From contig JAHLKC010000005.1 in the NCBI GenBank assembly GCA_025449115.1, positions 434,001 through 498,000 on the forward strand: DNA of 64,000 nt, written 5' to 3'. How positions within the stretch are numbered: the first letter of the stretch is position 1; each line of letters opens with the position of its first letter. Both the position numbers and the translations under genes were made by a program. This document shows, piece by piece, positions 45,871 through 56,642 of this stretch. The notes beneath the pieces are model-generated. The model saw only the letters and a program-made list of their open reading frames with translations, did no database searches and was not told where the DNA came from. Origin of the DNA: Chytridium lagenaria (lineage: Eukaryota > Chytridiomycota > Chytridiomycetes > Chytridiales > Chytridiaceae).

Positions 45871-47586
45871 TTAGAATGTTCAGGTTATTGCTTTTTACTC
45901 TTTCTCCTGATGCATGTTTCCTTCCTCTTCCGTTTTTTTTCGGTTTCTTGGAGGCAGTGGAGCTTAGTTTTCCTTTCATCTCCATGTTGACTTTAATTCG
46001 CCCCATTTTTTCCAAATCTCTTGGTTTTATATTTTTTTAAATCCTTTTTTTTTTCTCATGGTTTAATATATTTTTCGAATCCTGTGTGTTTGGTTGCCTG
46101 TCCTTCATGAATATCTGCCAGAACTTTTACGCGTCGTCGTCTTCAGGTTTGGCCACTCCAATTCACTGAAGTACTTTAAGAGAAAGAAATATTAAACAAG
46201 TCGTTAGACTATGATATGATTATGTAGTCGTGAACAGGCGGCCCGTGTTTGTGCTCTTAATGCGTTTAAGTGTTCATTAAATTCCCAACATGAAGCTGGA
46301 CGAAAACAGACGAAGTAAAATGGAGTGCAAAGGCCAACACCAAGGAAGTGTCCTGTTTTTTTCCTCTTGATGCTTGCACATGAATGTAAGGCTTTCGAAG
46401 AGTCAGAGAGTTAAATGTAAACTCGAAAGGACACATCAAAGAAGCATCTTCGTCGCATATATATATAGCTGATATCAAATATGTAGAATCGTGAAGACCA
46501 TATCTTTTGGTGACTTGTATATCGAATGCAATATTTTCGAGTTTCCGACTCCAGCACGTCTACAGCACTACGCATCACATCGAGAAGCAGGAAGAAAATA
46601 TTTTGAGAGGCTTAAAAGATTACTGCAGGCCAATAAGCAAATACAAGTCAAGCGATTGCGAGCTACCGTTTTTAACATGCCCTGGAGAAGATTTGAACTC
46701 CTCAGACTATGTCTCAAACGACACAGCCGAACCATAAAAATTCAGAGCGTGGTGAGAGTGAGGGCTCCTTTTTTTTACGTCAAGGCGCCAGATGACGGGA
46801 AGATGGGTCCAAGAAAAAACAAATCCGCTCATAAAGAGTAGAGTTGTATGGTTGGTAACCATACCCTTCCGGACCTACTCAAGGGTCGAGCGGTCGAAGT
46901 GTTTACGGGAATGAAAATGTTGCGTATACAATATAGTGCCGTCAAGGCGGCTCTTTTGGCAAAATGGTGATAACCGCGTAGCGATGGACCACTGGAACCT
47001 CAAGGTTAGAGTCGGTCGAAAGTGGCTGCGCGGGGTGAGACGCCATGGTTGTTGATGCGGTGAAGCACCACATCACCAGAAGGACCAGCAACCAGTGCAT
47101 GTGCATCTGGATCATGATGACTTCTGTGGCTCTGAAGAAACATTGAAAGGTTTGCGTGAGAGCTTAAATACTCGTTGGGATGGACGGAGAATGGTATCAT
47201 GAATTTGCCGTTTGCCAATGTGCCAACTGCGCTCGCAAAGAGTTTTGCTGTGCATTTGGCACAGATCACAATTATAGAATTTCGGATGAGCTGATGATGG
47301 ACTCTAGTATTTTCAATCCTCCCGTCCCATTTCCACCGCATCACGTCCTTCATGTTCCGTCTCCTATACCTTCCCATCCGCCCATCCGCAGAAAAGTGTA
47401 TATATTGTCCTTTTTTCCATAACTTTTTTCCATAACACTTTGGTGAATAATATACTTCACAAAAAGGACTTCTATCCGCAATCTTAAGATATTAAAAAAA
47501 ACACTATTCTAGACCATAATATTCATAATATATATAGCATCCTGTGACTTTATTTCTATTTAATTCTACAATGCAGCGTTCACATT
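45871..47586. other. intergenic, 1.7 kb, no supported gene
   Basis: T-rich after the glucosidase (45930-46070). ORFs at 46491-46841 (+) and 47006-47377 (-) show no family features, uneven composition and no splice partners I can name. A short palindrome GGTTGGTAACC occurs at 46850-46862. No tRNA cloverleaf was convincing. Confidence 0.4.
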
Positions 47587-48703
47587 TTATTTTTTCTGGG
47601 GACTCAAAATACCCTCGAGTTGCGTCTACCCAAATGATTAGGCTGATAGAGAAAAAACAAGGATTACCTTTAACTGCACATTCGTCTTCTTAAGGAATGC
47701 AATCTCTTCAGCGTGCTTCCGTTCTTCCATGGCTCTTCTCTCGCTTTCACGCTTCTCAATCGCCTCACATTTAGCTTTGAGTTCGAGAACCGTTTGCTCG
47801 AGTTGACGTTTCTCTTCCTCAAGGTCTCGGATCTTTGAATGGATAAAACGTGGACGCGAAAATGTGGTGGGATTAGAAAAGTCAACGTTCAAAAGGTGGG
47901 ATAATGGGTTAGAGGAAACGAAGAAAGGAATCGAATAAGACAAGGCCACTTACCCTATTCTCCATATCCGATTTCCCTTGTTCAGCCTGCAAAGCCTTCC
48001 TCATCCCAAACGCAACACTACTCTCATACAAAGTCTGATAAGCAGCAATAGACATTCGAATCTCATCCCTACGCGTAAAAGCAACAAACCACGTTCTTGA
48101 CAACTGATCGTGACCTGACGAATCAGTTCATCAAAACATTGACCGTAGAGTTCTCGACGGACGGGATCGATGCCGGTTTCGCGAGCTTGACGCTTTTGAA
48201 GCATGTGGTCGAGTTGTTCCTGGAAATAGAGGTGGGTGAAAGGGAGAGAGGGGATGACTTACTTGGAGGTTTGATGACGTCGAGACGGGTGGCGGGGGTG
48301 CTGGAGACTTTTTTGAACCCAGAGTTGACCGGCTTTCGTCCCATTCTCTTGAAAAAATATGTTAGTTTTCATCTTCCTACGGCCGTTTTTCCGTTCTTCG
48401 TTTCCTCCTTTTGGTATTTCCTCGTCCTCATTTCATCATTCGTTTAACACCCCCTTAAAGTCCCATCAAACTCAACCCACCTCGGTGGCAAGATACTGTT
48501 CAAGATATCCTCTGTTGGTTCGGCGTCTTTGTGCGGCCCTTATCATCGACCGGTGGAGTTTCTTGGTGTTAGAGGATGCACCTGGAAGAGGTGGTTTCCC
48601 AGACTTGCCATCCGATACACCTTTCAAGGGAACTTTGGGCGTCGGTCTTGGAGACCAGGACGGGGTTGTCGTAGCGGACGAGAGAGTGGGATGGGGGGAT
48701 CAT
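47587..48703 (-). CDS. DNALI1: Axonemal inner-arm dynein light chain p28 (DNALI1)
   Basis: p28 is a light chain of single-headed inner dynein arms in motile cilia. It starts at 48703 with MIPPSHSLVRYDNPVLVSKT, the family's conserved opening. After introns, RRELYGQCFDELIRQVTISC and QERGLLLLRV (48060-48170) lead to RDEIRMSIAAYQTLYESSVA with FGMRKALQAEQGKSDMEN (47965-48085). After another intron, the coiled coil DLEEEKRQLEQTVLELKAKC, EAIEKRESERRAMEERKHAE and EIAFLKKTNVQLK (47665-47835) follow, and a last short exon gives TQLEGILSPQKK with stop at 47587. The predicted size, about 250 residues, fits the family. One shift near 48630 after QSSL is needed. Strong evidence that the organism makes flagellated cells. 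Confidence 0.92.
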
Positions 48704-49426
48704 GGTGTTGTTGTCTGTTGACAATTTTTGTGGAGATCTCGGCCTTTGTTTGGGATGGATTACAAGTGGATGGATGGATGGATGGATGGGGGGAGAACAA
48801 CTGTGCGCGGAGCTGGTTTGTGTGTTTTGGTAGTCGTTGTATCTTGCATGTAGAGATCATGGAACGTCCTTGAGGAGGGCCGTTTAAACCTCCTATCTTT
48901 GTACCTTTTTGACACGTCTTTAGATTTGCCCCATTCTTGCAATGGTCAACGGGTTGTTCTACTGTACGCAGTTTGAGATGAATATGTCCGCCGGCAGAGC
49001 TATTTTAAAGAGTTTTTATGAAGCTTCGGAATGAAATGTTTAAAGATCACTGTCAACAGCAACTCATGTATCGTTCAAATTAAGTGAAAACCCAACAAAA
49101 ATGAGCTCAACGATATGATATGCAAAGGTCAAACATAGAAATATTATTATCACGTCAATACTTTATGGCGATGAAAACAAAAACGTGTTCAAGACGAGCC
49201 CAAAGAGAAACCAGAAAAGAAAAGTGAAAATGTACGTCCTGAAGAAAAAGAAGATCGAGAAGTGGTGAACGAAATCATAAAACAAAACTCAAAATAGCCA
49301 TAGACATGTCCGGTGCGGGGTTTATTGGAGGAATATGGTAAAAGTTCGAATGCGGCAAAATGGGAAAAGAAAGTGCTTATGATGAACAGGACATGTAAAG
49401 AAAGAAAGCCAACGATCACCATCCCA
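48704..49426. other. intergenic with a GGAT microsatellite
   Basis: Upstream of DNALI1. It contains a GGAT tetranucleotide run at about 48768-48789, then mixed AT-rich sequence. No gene was recognised. Confidence 0.45.
48768..48789 (+). repeat. GGAT/ATCC microsatellite
   Basis: About five units of GGAT in tandem, 65 bases upstream of the DNALI1 start. Similar ATCC runs occur at 56440-56460 and near 63680-63720 in this window. Confidence 0.85.
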
Positions 49427-50120
49427 TCAAATCACAAATGAAGCCACCAAACTCCCCACTCCCACCACCATAGACCAAAACCTGCATCCACGCTTTTCCC
49501 CCCCTCAGCCCTATTACTCGGTCCAAAATTATCCCCAAAACTATTCAACTGTCCATTCCCTACAATCCTGAAAGTCGTTGACGTATACGGCAACGGCTGT
49601 CCTTGTCTTAAACAAGCAACCTGTCCCCTGATTGACTCAAAGCAGGATCAAGACCATCGCCTACAATCCTCAATTGATATTTTCCAGATTGTAAACTCGG
49701 GACCATCCAACTATACTGCGTCACCCCCTTTGCTAGATCCGTCACGATAGGGTTCGAGTACCACGTTTGAGGTGACACTGCAATCGGCGTTAGGGAGGTT
49801 TGGGATGTTCCAGTAAGGGCGTAGTAGATGGCGATGGAGTTGTTGGGATATTGTGGAGACACGGAATTGTATGTCCAGTTTACGAGGATTCGGTTACCGA
49901 CGGCGACGATGGATGTGCTGTTGGGGGAGGTGAGGAGGAAGCTACCGGGAGCCCCTGTGTTGCAGCCGCCATCGCCGCTGCTTTGTTCAAAGCCGGAAAA
50001 GTCGGAGCAGCCGTAGATGGGGTCGCATTCGCTGAGGTCTGGGGCTTGGGAATGGGAGGGTGTGAGGAGGAGGGTGAGAAGGATAAGTGCAAAGAGGGGT
50101 GTTGATGTCCGTGATATCAT
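49427..50120 (-). CDS. Secreted Kre9/Knh1-like cell-surface protein, probably GPI-anchored
   Basis: The start at 50120 gives a signal peptide with core LFALILLTLLLTPSHSQA. A short Cys-containing region follows (CDPIYGCSDFSGFEQSSGDG). The Kre9/Knh1 (Ser-Thr-rich GPI) beta domain then has FLLTSPNSTSIVAVGNRILV, NWTYNSVSPQYPNNSIAIYY and VTQYSWMVPSLQSGKYQLRI, the strand pattern ending Gly-x-Tyr-x-Ile-Arg. The main frame stops at 49608. In shifted frames it continues with LRQGQPLPYTSTTFRIVGNG and, past a C-run at 49498-49505, a hydrophobic tail FWSMVVGVGSLVASFVI with stop at 49427, as expected of a GPI attachment signal. Homologues take part in beta-1,6-glucan assembly; whether that holds here is unknown. 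Confidence 0.62.
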
Positions 50121-50810
50121 GTCCAGATGTTGGTTATTGTAAAGGGTTCACACAGGCAATTTGATAGAGTTTAGACGACAGTTTGGTGTGCGGCAGAATA
50201 TGGGTTCTTGATACGCCCGTCCCAGCGAGCCGCAAAAGATGAAGGATGGATGATGGTCTCGCTCGAGTCCTGTTGATTTTTAAGAGCCAGGGGCTGGTGG
50301 TTGGTTGGTTGGTCGAAGGGAGGCAAAAATAAAAAAAATCTTGCGTCGTCGAAAAAGGAAGGTTGCGGCTGATGGAACTTCGGCGCCTTCCATCCAAAAC
50401 AGCAGAAAAACACAAGTAAAATAACACGTGACCACCATCACCACACGTCCTCAACCAGTCACGTCCACCACCACAACATTCTCAAATATTCTCAACAAAA
50501 ACGAGAAACTAAACTCGTTGTGCGTGAGAGGCAATTCTAGCAAAAGTGTCCACATCTCAACAAAGAAGCTGATCTTCATGTAACAAACGAAAATATAACG
50601 GACTTTTTATAGTGTAGGGAGCATTGCAATGATAGTTCTAAACTATATTAAAAAAAACAACCAGAATATAGAGAGGCCATTTCTCCAGAAAATGAAGAGG
50701 AAAAAAAAAGTCTGAGCGAGACGACAACAAAATGATAACTGGAAAAAAGAGGCGACAGTCTCATAGAATTAAAAAACAAAAGAAAAAAAAACTCCACTCA
50801 ACACACCACT
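50121..50810. other. intergenic
   Basis: Lies between the Knh1-like gene start and the end of the S41 peptidase. A-rich near 50690-50800. Overlapping ORFs at 50134-50454 have no features. Confidence 0.4.
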
Positions 50811-53306
50811 TTAAGCGTTAATCACCATCGCCACAACCAAACTCAAAACCCCAGCCAAAACTCCACCCATCCATCCCTCCCTCCCTCTCCCCGCCCATTC
50901 TTACTGGTCGGCAACTTGCTCGTCGGCATCTTTGCCGCCACCGCATTCCACACCTCTACAATCTCGGTCGAATCCGACATGGCCACCCATTCATCCGCAG
51001 GTTGATCAATCCACTCATCAGGGGTATCACTGGTCTTGGAGCTGTAACTTTCCCAGAACAACACTTGTCCCTTGACCCGGATTGGGAATCCGGCGGGAAG
51101 GGTGGTGGAAGGTTGAGAGGTGGAGAAACGGGGGATCTTGCTCATAGCGTCCAAGATGGTTTCGTAGTCGAGGACGGAACCACCTTCAAAAGAGGTGGGT
51201 TGGAACGGTTTACCGTTGTATCCGCCGTACACGTAGGTTTTGACGTTATATTGAGCCCGGAGGGAACGGACGGATTCAGCGCATGTCGAGCCGCAGAAGC
51301 CGTTGGAGACAATGGCAACGTTGCCGGGGTTCCAGCCGGAAGAAAGGGAACCAAAGCGTTAAAGAGGGTTTGGATGTCAGCGCAGTCAATGTCGAAACGA
51401 CCAGAGAATTTCTCGGTCACGCCTCCACGGGTGTAGGATTTGCTGTTGGAGAGGATGGCGGGACCTGCGCCAGAGGTTGTGGAGGAGCCGTCCGGGATGA
51501 CGTTGCCTGACATGATAAAGGGGTTGGGCGAAGAGGTGTTGCGGTAGTTGTTGGCGTTGGTGAGGAGGTAGTTGTTGGTGTCTGTGAGACGGACGTCGTA
51601 TTGGACAAACTTGTTATCTTTGAAAAGGAATGAAAGAAGAGCTTTTCCAGCACAAATGATACCACCGCCGTTGCTTGTGAAATCAATAATCAGGTTGTTG
51701 GCACCGGCATTTTCGAGGGCGCGGAGACCACGCGCCATGGTCTGGAACCAGCTGGTGATGGTGGCGACAGTGAGTTCGCCGTCTGATGAAAGAGGGATGA
51801 AGCCGGGCATGGTAAAAACACCGGTTTTGGAGTTGAGCATGTAGAAGGCGTCGAATTCGTCGCTGGTGATGGGGGAAGGAGGGCATTTTTGACTGCAGAC
51901 TTTTTAGCGGATCGGAGGGTGGCCATCACAGACTCGTCCTCCTTGTAACCGTTCAAGTAAGACATGTATTCAATGGCGCTGTTAGGGTTTCCACGGAATG
52001 GATTCTTGGGGGTGGCGGATAAGGTATCGTTTCCTGATTCACCATCTCTGCGCACAACAGAGCTGGAACCGACGCCACAGAAAGTCCTGCGATACGATGT
52101 AGAGGTGAATTCACTGGATGAGCGAACGGGGAGCACACCGAGCCAGGGTGCGGAAAGGTGACGACTTCGTTTGGTTTGGGGGTTACGGAGGGTGTAGTTT
52201 CTTGAAGTGGGCATGTCGATATTGGAGTTTCCACCAGTGAAAAAGGTTCCATCCTTCACCTGGAGAAGTCCTTAGAGTACTGGGTGTTGGCCAACGCATA
52301 GTTGAAGCGAGTCTCAGGAGTATGGCTTGCACCGGTGTATTTATCAGCGAATGCCTGAACAGCCGTCTGGGAACAAGGTAAAATTAAATCGAGTTTCAAA
52401 GGATTCTTTGATATTCAAAAATAAGTTACTTACGATGGGGTCCTGCCCGTCAATGGCATCAATGGTATATCCAACAAAAAGAGAAGGGTCTTGGTCATTA
52501 AAAGCAGCCGTCCAGGAATCCACGACCGCCGATGCAAACGTCCTCGCTTGCGTGGGGAAAAGTGAGACAAGGTCAATGGAGATAGTGGATCCGGAGGTAA
52601 TCAACTCCCTCAAGTACAGAGTGGGCTTGGGGTTTCCAGCGGTATACTTTGCAGCAATCACCCAGGGCTGGAAGAATTGAATAACACTGTAACATTGAGC
52701 AGAGTAGGCAAAGTGACCGTCCTCGAGCTTTGTGATGGCATTGGAGACTTGGCTATGGAAGTCAAAGTCTAGGGTGATGGAGCTGTCGGACCGAATTTTG
52801 CTCAGTTCGGCAACAATGTCGACCTTTGACTTGGCAATGTTGGTGTAGGGGTAACTAGAATTGTTGGGAGAGTGTATGTAAGTAGGGTAAAATGTATAGA
52901 TGAGGTACTGATGCAGAAAAGGTAGGCAGGATACTGTCTCCCTCTACTAAAAGGAAGCTTTCCTCGTCACCAGTAAACATGGTCCAATATAAACAAGTCC
53001 TACAAGAGATGGAGTACTCACACTTCAGTCATGGCCAAGAGAGTGTTGATCTGGGAAGTCTTGGCATCATTCGAGATTGTAAAGGTCCTGTAGCAGTTGA
53101 AGACAGCAGAGGCAGGGAGGGCGGCTCCACCGCCTCTGATGACGCTGCATGGATCCGCACTGGTTTGTGCTGTGAAATAAATGATCTGAGTGAGCAACAC
53201 AGCACCGATGATGATGAATGTAAAAGTTGAAGGTGGTGACTTACCATTAACAGATGCAATCGCAGCAAGGCGGCACAAGCGTGGCAGAAGAAGACAGGAA
53301 CATCAT
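50811..53306 (-). CDS. Secreted S41 family serine peptidase with probable GPI tail
   Basis: S41 (tail-specific/CPAF-like) peptidases use a Ser nucleophile in a C-terminal-processing-peptidase fold. It starts at 53306 (MMFLSSSATLVPPC), and with a one-base shift the signal peptide continues RLAAIASVNG. An intron (about 53164-53244) precedes QTSADPCSVIRGGGAALPAS, and more introns lie near 52850-53020 and 52380-52435. The core has NNLIIDFTSNGGGIICAGKA (about 51640-51700), and the catalytic Ser sits in IVSNGFCGSTCAESVRSL (51255-51315). A frame shift near 51340 links them. The last part reads VLFWESYSSKTSDTPDEWID, then in a shifted frame a hydrophobic end GGVLAGVLSLVVAMVINA, stop at 50811, typical of a GPI signal. 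Related fungal proteins of similar size are common in chytrids. Substrate unknown. Confidence 0.75.
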
Positions 53307-55079
53307 GACGGCAAGGATGCAAGCTCTAACAACTGACTAATGTAAGAGCGAGGGCAGATCCTTGAGTAGAGGATCAAGCGGGGAGCTGGTGAGGTGGTGG
53401 TAGGTGGTGGTGGTGGTGATGGCCGGTGTGGAATGAATGAGGATGCGATGTCGCCCTTCAAGGATGAATGGAAGAGACGTATATAGGAAGAGGCTGAAAG
53501 ATGGATTTATTTAAATAATATAAAAAAAAAGAGTTCAAACACAGTGTTACACACAAACAGTATAAGGGTGCAATGCGGTCAGGTAGATTCAAGGTAGAAA
53601 CTGCTCATCTTTCTTTTCCACATTATCAATTTCATTCAAGCCTTCCATCCATAGATATATTTTCTACTTTTACTTATAGTTTCTACAACTTCTACCATGA
53701 GGTTGAAACAAAAAGTAGAATTTGATCTGGTGTCTTCTGTTTGACAATTCATGGCTCACTTTAAACTCTGCCAATCAGAGCTCAGTGTTGAATGTCTTCA
53801 GCCTGTGGATACTGCTCCCAACCGAGTGGTACATAAGCACCTTCTTGTTTTGAAACATGCACCACAGGCTGTCTTGGCCACACTCAAACCAACGCTGACC
53901 TGCACGCAAAGAGAGCATCGCCCTGATGGACAGCAGATCTTTTGCACGCAAACACTGGGCTCAAGCCATTCCCTTTAGATAATGTCACGTCTCTCCTCAA
54001 AGTTCTTTCATCTTTCCTTCACGATACTCGTTCGCTACTGGACTCTCGCTAACGTCTAGCCTTCGATGGACGTATCAACCACGGCCGCCAAATCAAAACA
54101 AAGAAACTCTAGAAATGAAAAACAGCCACCGCCTCAAACCTGAATTTCCATAGAGTATTATAAAACCATGCCAAAACGGCCGTCATCGCGACCGGATAAT
54201 CGAACTGTAATTCATTTTCTCCTTCCTAATACGTTTGGGCAAATATGGCCAATATTAACTGCATATTACAGGCTAAACATTGAATACGTGTTACTTAAAG
54301 AAATAATGATACTGACGGTTACGAGAAAGTCGATGAAGTCGCATGCAATGCAGTTGATCTCTGAAGACGGATGCTTTCAAAGAGTTATGTTCAGCAATCA
54401 GAGCTGGACAGAGAAGGTATGGGCGTCAATTGTATATGGGCAGAAAAGAATGGATAAAAAAGTGTTCCCCTGTCAAAGGCCCTTTCCAAGCTGTTCCATG
54501 ACGACTGCATTGTGTCTCAACGTCGTCTTTAAATCAAAAACCAATTGAAAGCATACTCGATGTCGCTGTCCTAGGTCTTACGTTTTTTGGCATTTGCTTT
54601 TTATCGACACTATTATTTTCGTGAGGCTCACAGTTATCTCTCGCCATGCATAATATCTGTAGAGACTGTTGTGAGCAGTGTTTTTTTTTTTTTTGTTTTT
54701 GTTTTTGTTTGTTTATTTATTTTTTTTGCGGTTTTGGATGGATTGAAAAAAAAATATGGTCGGGTTACGTTACTGCTGGTTGTTTTAATAATGTCGTGGG
54801 TGAAGGACATTTATGAAGAAAGTGTACATATGGATAAGGGTGGAAGTTGCAAGAGTACGTTAACGTAATAAAACAACCATAGAAAAGGAAAATAATATAA
54901 AAACGACATCGGATGCGGTACGGAGGAATCATACATTTTTGAGAGGCGAGTTTGGGAAACGAACCAATTCCGTACCCCCTCACCCGCCCCCAACCCCTCC
55001 CCCCTCACAGCATATACAATTATCCAGAATAATTTCTCGGCAGCACTCCCCGTCCGCTTTTATTTTCCTTCCCGTACCT
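53307..55079. other. gene-poor 1.8 kb region
   Basis: Includes a TGG-rich stretch (53390-53425) just upstream of the S41 gene. Several ORFs (53751-53978, 54168-54548, 54587-54868) lack family features, and the last is built from T runs. No repeat, tRNA or mobile-element feature was found by eye. Confidence 0.4.
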
Positions 55080-56054
55080 CTATTGAGCCGTAATCGCATG
55101 ATCATTCGCTGGCATAGCTCCCGCCGACATACTCCCAGACCCCGTCGCCATCCCCACAGGCGGTAACACCTGTCTCTTCCCAGACGTCGTCACCCCCCTC
55201 TTCTTCCCCGCCTCCACCGCAACCCCACTCTTCTCCTTCCCTCCATGATGCACAGTCCGTTCCATTCTTGGTCGAATCTTCTTGACCTTGGGACGTGCGT
55301 AAAGCGGGTTCTGCTGTTTCCAGAAATCCACACGTGTGCTGAGGTACCTCAACCCCTCTGTGACGAGATCCATGATGGCCGTGTCAGGGTGATCGACGAA
55401 ATCTCGGTCATTGACGAGACTCTGAAGGTAGCATTTATCTTCATAGAGTTCCCCCAACAACTTGCTTTCCATGCCAGGTGTTAATCGCGAGATGGTAGCG
55501 GTGGGGTTGCTGAGAGCAGGTGTTTTAGATGGAGTTGATGCAGGGATACTGGCCACAGCAGCAGCAAGGATAGCATGTGGAACGTTTTGGATCTTAAAAT
55601 CATGTGGATGGCCGATCGAGTTTTCAATAGCCTCTCTCGCCTTTTGAATACCAACACGAAACTCATCCAATTCAGGTCTCTGCCGATTTCCACGATGAAA
55701 GTGCATCAAGGCGAGTTCAAAATCTCCCTTTGCGTATAACGCCTCAGCTTTTTGAAGGATGGCTTTGAAGTAGTCTGGGAATTCTTTGAGAGCTGCGTCG
55801 GCATCTGCGAGCGCTGCGTCTGCGGCGCCGATTTGGATGTAGCATTGGGAACGGGCGACAAGGCAGTGTTTGTCAGTTGGACGGATCTCGAGCGCGCGGG
55901 TGAAGATGTCGATGGATTCAATGAAGGAGCGTTTTTTGGAAAGGAGGTCGCCTTCTGCGGCGAGGGTTTGGAATTTGGCGATGAGGTTTTCCTGGGATTC
56001 AGAGTCGTCGTCGATGCCTGCGGCGTTATTGATAGGGGGTTTGGAGTCGGGCAT
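55080..56054 (-). CDS. ODAD4: Outer dynein arm docking complex protein 4 (TTC25), short form
   Basis: ODAD4/TTC25 is a TPR protein needed to dock outer dynein arms on ciliary doublets. This is one clean 324-residue frame starting MPDSKPPINNAAGIDDD. N-terminal TPRs have AEGDLLSKKRSFIESIDIFT, LVARSQCYIQIGAADAALAD and KAEALYAKGDFELALMHFHR. The diagnostic linker ELDEFRVGIQKAREAIENSI follows (about 55610-55670). The second conserved block is SKLLGELYEDKCYLQSLVND (about 55410-55470) with LRYLSTRVDFWKQQNPLYAR (about 55285-55345). The C-terminus is basic and Gly/Ser-rich. Animal versions run on to a second TPR set; this one stops after the linker block, so it is a short form. No other exon was recognised downstream. 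Confidence 0.88.
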   Translation of the reverse strand: MPDSKPPINNAAGIDDDSESQENLIAKFQTLAAEGDLLSKKRSFIESIDIFTRALEIRPTDKHCLVARSQCYIQIGAADAALADADAALKEFPDYFKAILQKAEALYAKGDFELALMHFHRGNRQRPELDEFRVGIQKAREAIENSIGHPHDFKIQNVPHAILAAAVASIPASTPSKTPALSNPTATISRLTPGMESKLLGELYEDKCYLQSLVNDRDFVDHPDTAIMDLVTEGLRYLSTRVDFWKQQNPLYARPKVKKIRPRMERTVHHGGKEKSGVAVEAGKKRGVTTSGKRQVLPPVGMATGSGSMSAGAMPANDHAITAQ

Positions 56055-56642
56055 TGTTTTTTGGTGGTGGAGAGTGGAGGTTAGGGATGGTGCTTTCGAT
56101 CAAAGGTTTCTGTGAACAAGAATGAACGCTCATGCAGAGGATGTTCAGTGAAATTGGGGCGATACGCACCGTTTCCTTCGATGGAGAGGATTTGCGGGAT
56201 GAAGATCTTTTTAATTACTATATTTTTTTTTATGCAGGCTAGTCGACAAATAGGAAAATCCTTGGATGATGGCTCGTTTTAGTGTCTGGATACGCGGAGG
56301 TGTCGGATTTATTTATTTAGTTTAGGTCGATGAGGTTTACCGATTGTGTTTTACTTGAACAGCAAGTAGATGGTGTTAAACCTAAAAACAAACACATACA
56401 GTAATACTGGTAAGTTACTCGCATCCATCGATCCGTCATCCATCCATCCATCATACCTCCGTCATCCGTCATTTGCCTTCATCCAGTCATTCAGCCATCA
56501 TTACGCTTCCATCCAAAGTCCTGCAGGTCACGCGTTCCATTCTATAGCAAGATTAATTAATTGAATTTTCATTACCGTATTTTTGCTTCCGATTTGTCTG
56601 TACCATCAAAGCACCAGCACCGCATCCTTCGCAGCTCACAAC
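56055..56642. other. divergent spacer between ODAD4 and alpha-mannosidase
   Basis: Holds the promoters of both genes. ATCC/CATC-type tandem units occur at 56430-56500. No gene was recognised. Confidence 0.45.

Noticed and set aside
46491..46841. 116-codon plus-strand basic ORF
   Set aside because: No family feature; overlaps another unremarkable frame; in a gene-free stretch.
46850..46950. tRNA-like GC-rich stretch with GGTCGAGCGGTCGAAG
   Set aside because: I could not form a cloverleaf with acceptor and anticodon stems.
47006..47377. 123-codon minus-strand ORF with two Cys-x-x-Cys-like residues
   Set aside because: Only one CAKC motif and no second pair; no neighbouring exons; composition looks random.
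48768..48789. GGAT run as a CRISPR or telomere-like array
   Set aside because: A simple tetranucleotide microsatellite without spacers or telomere motif.
54587..54868. 93-codon ORF with long Phe/Val run
   Set aside because: The hydrophobic stretch is translated poly-T and no gene context supports it.
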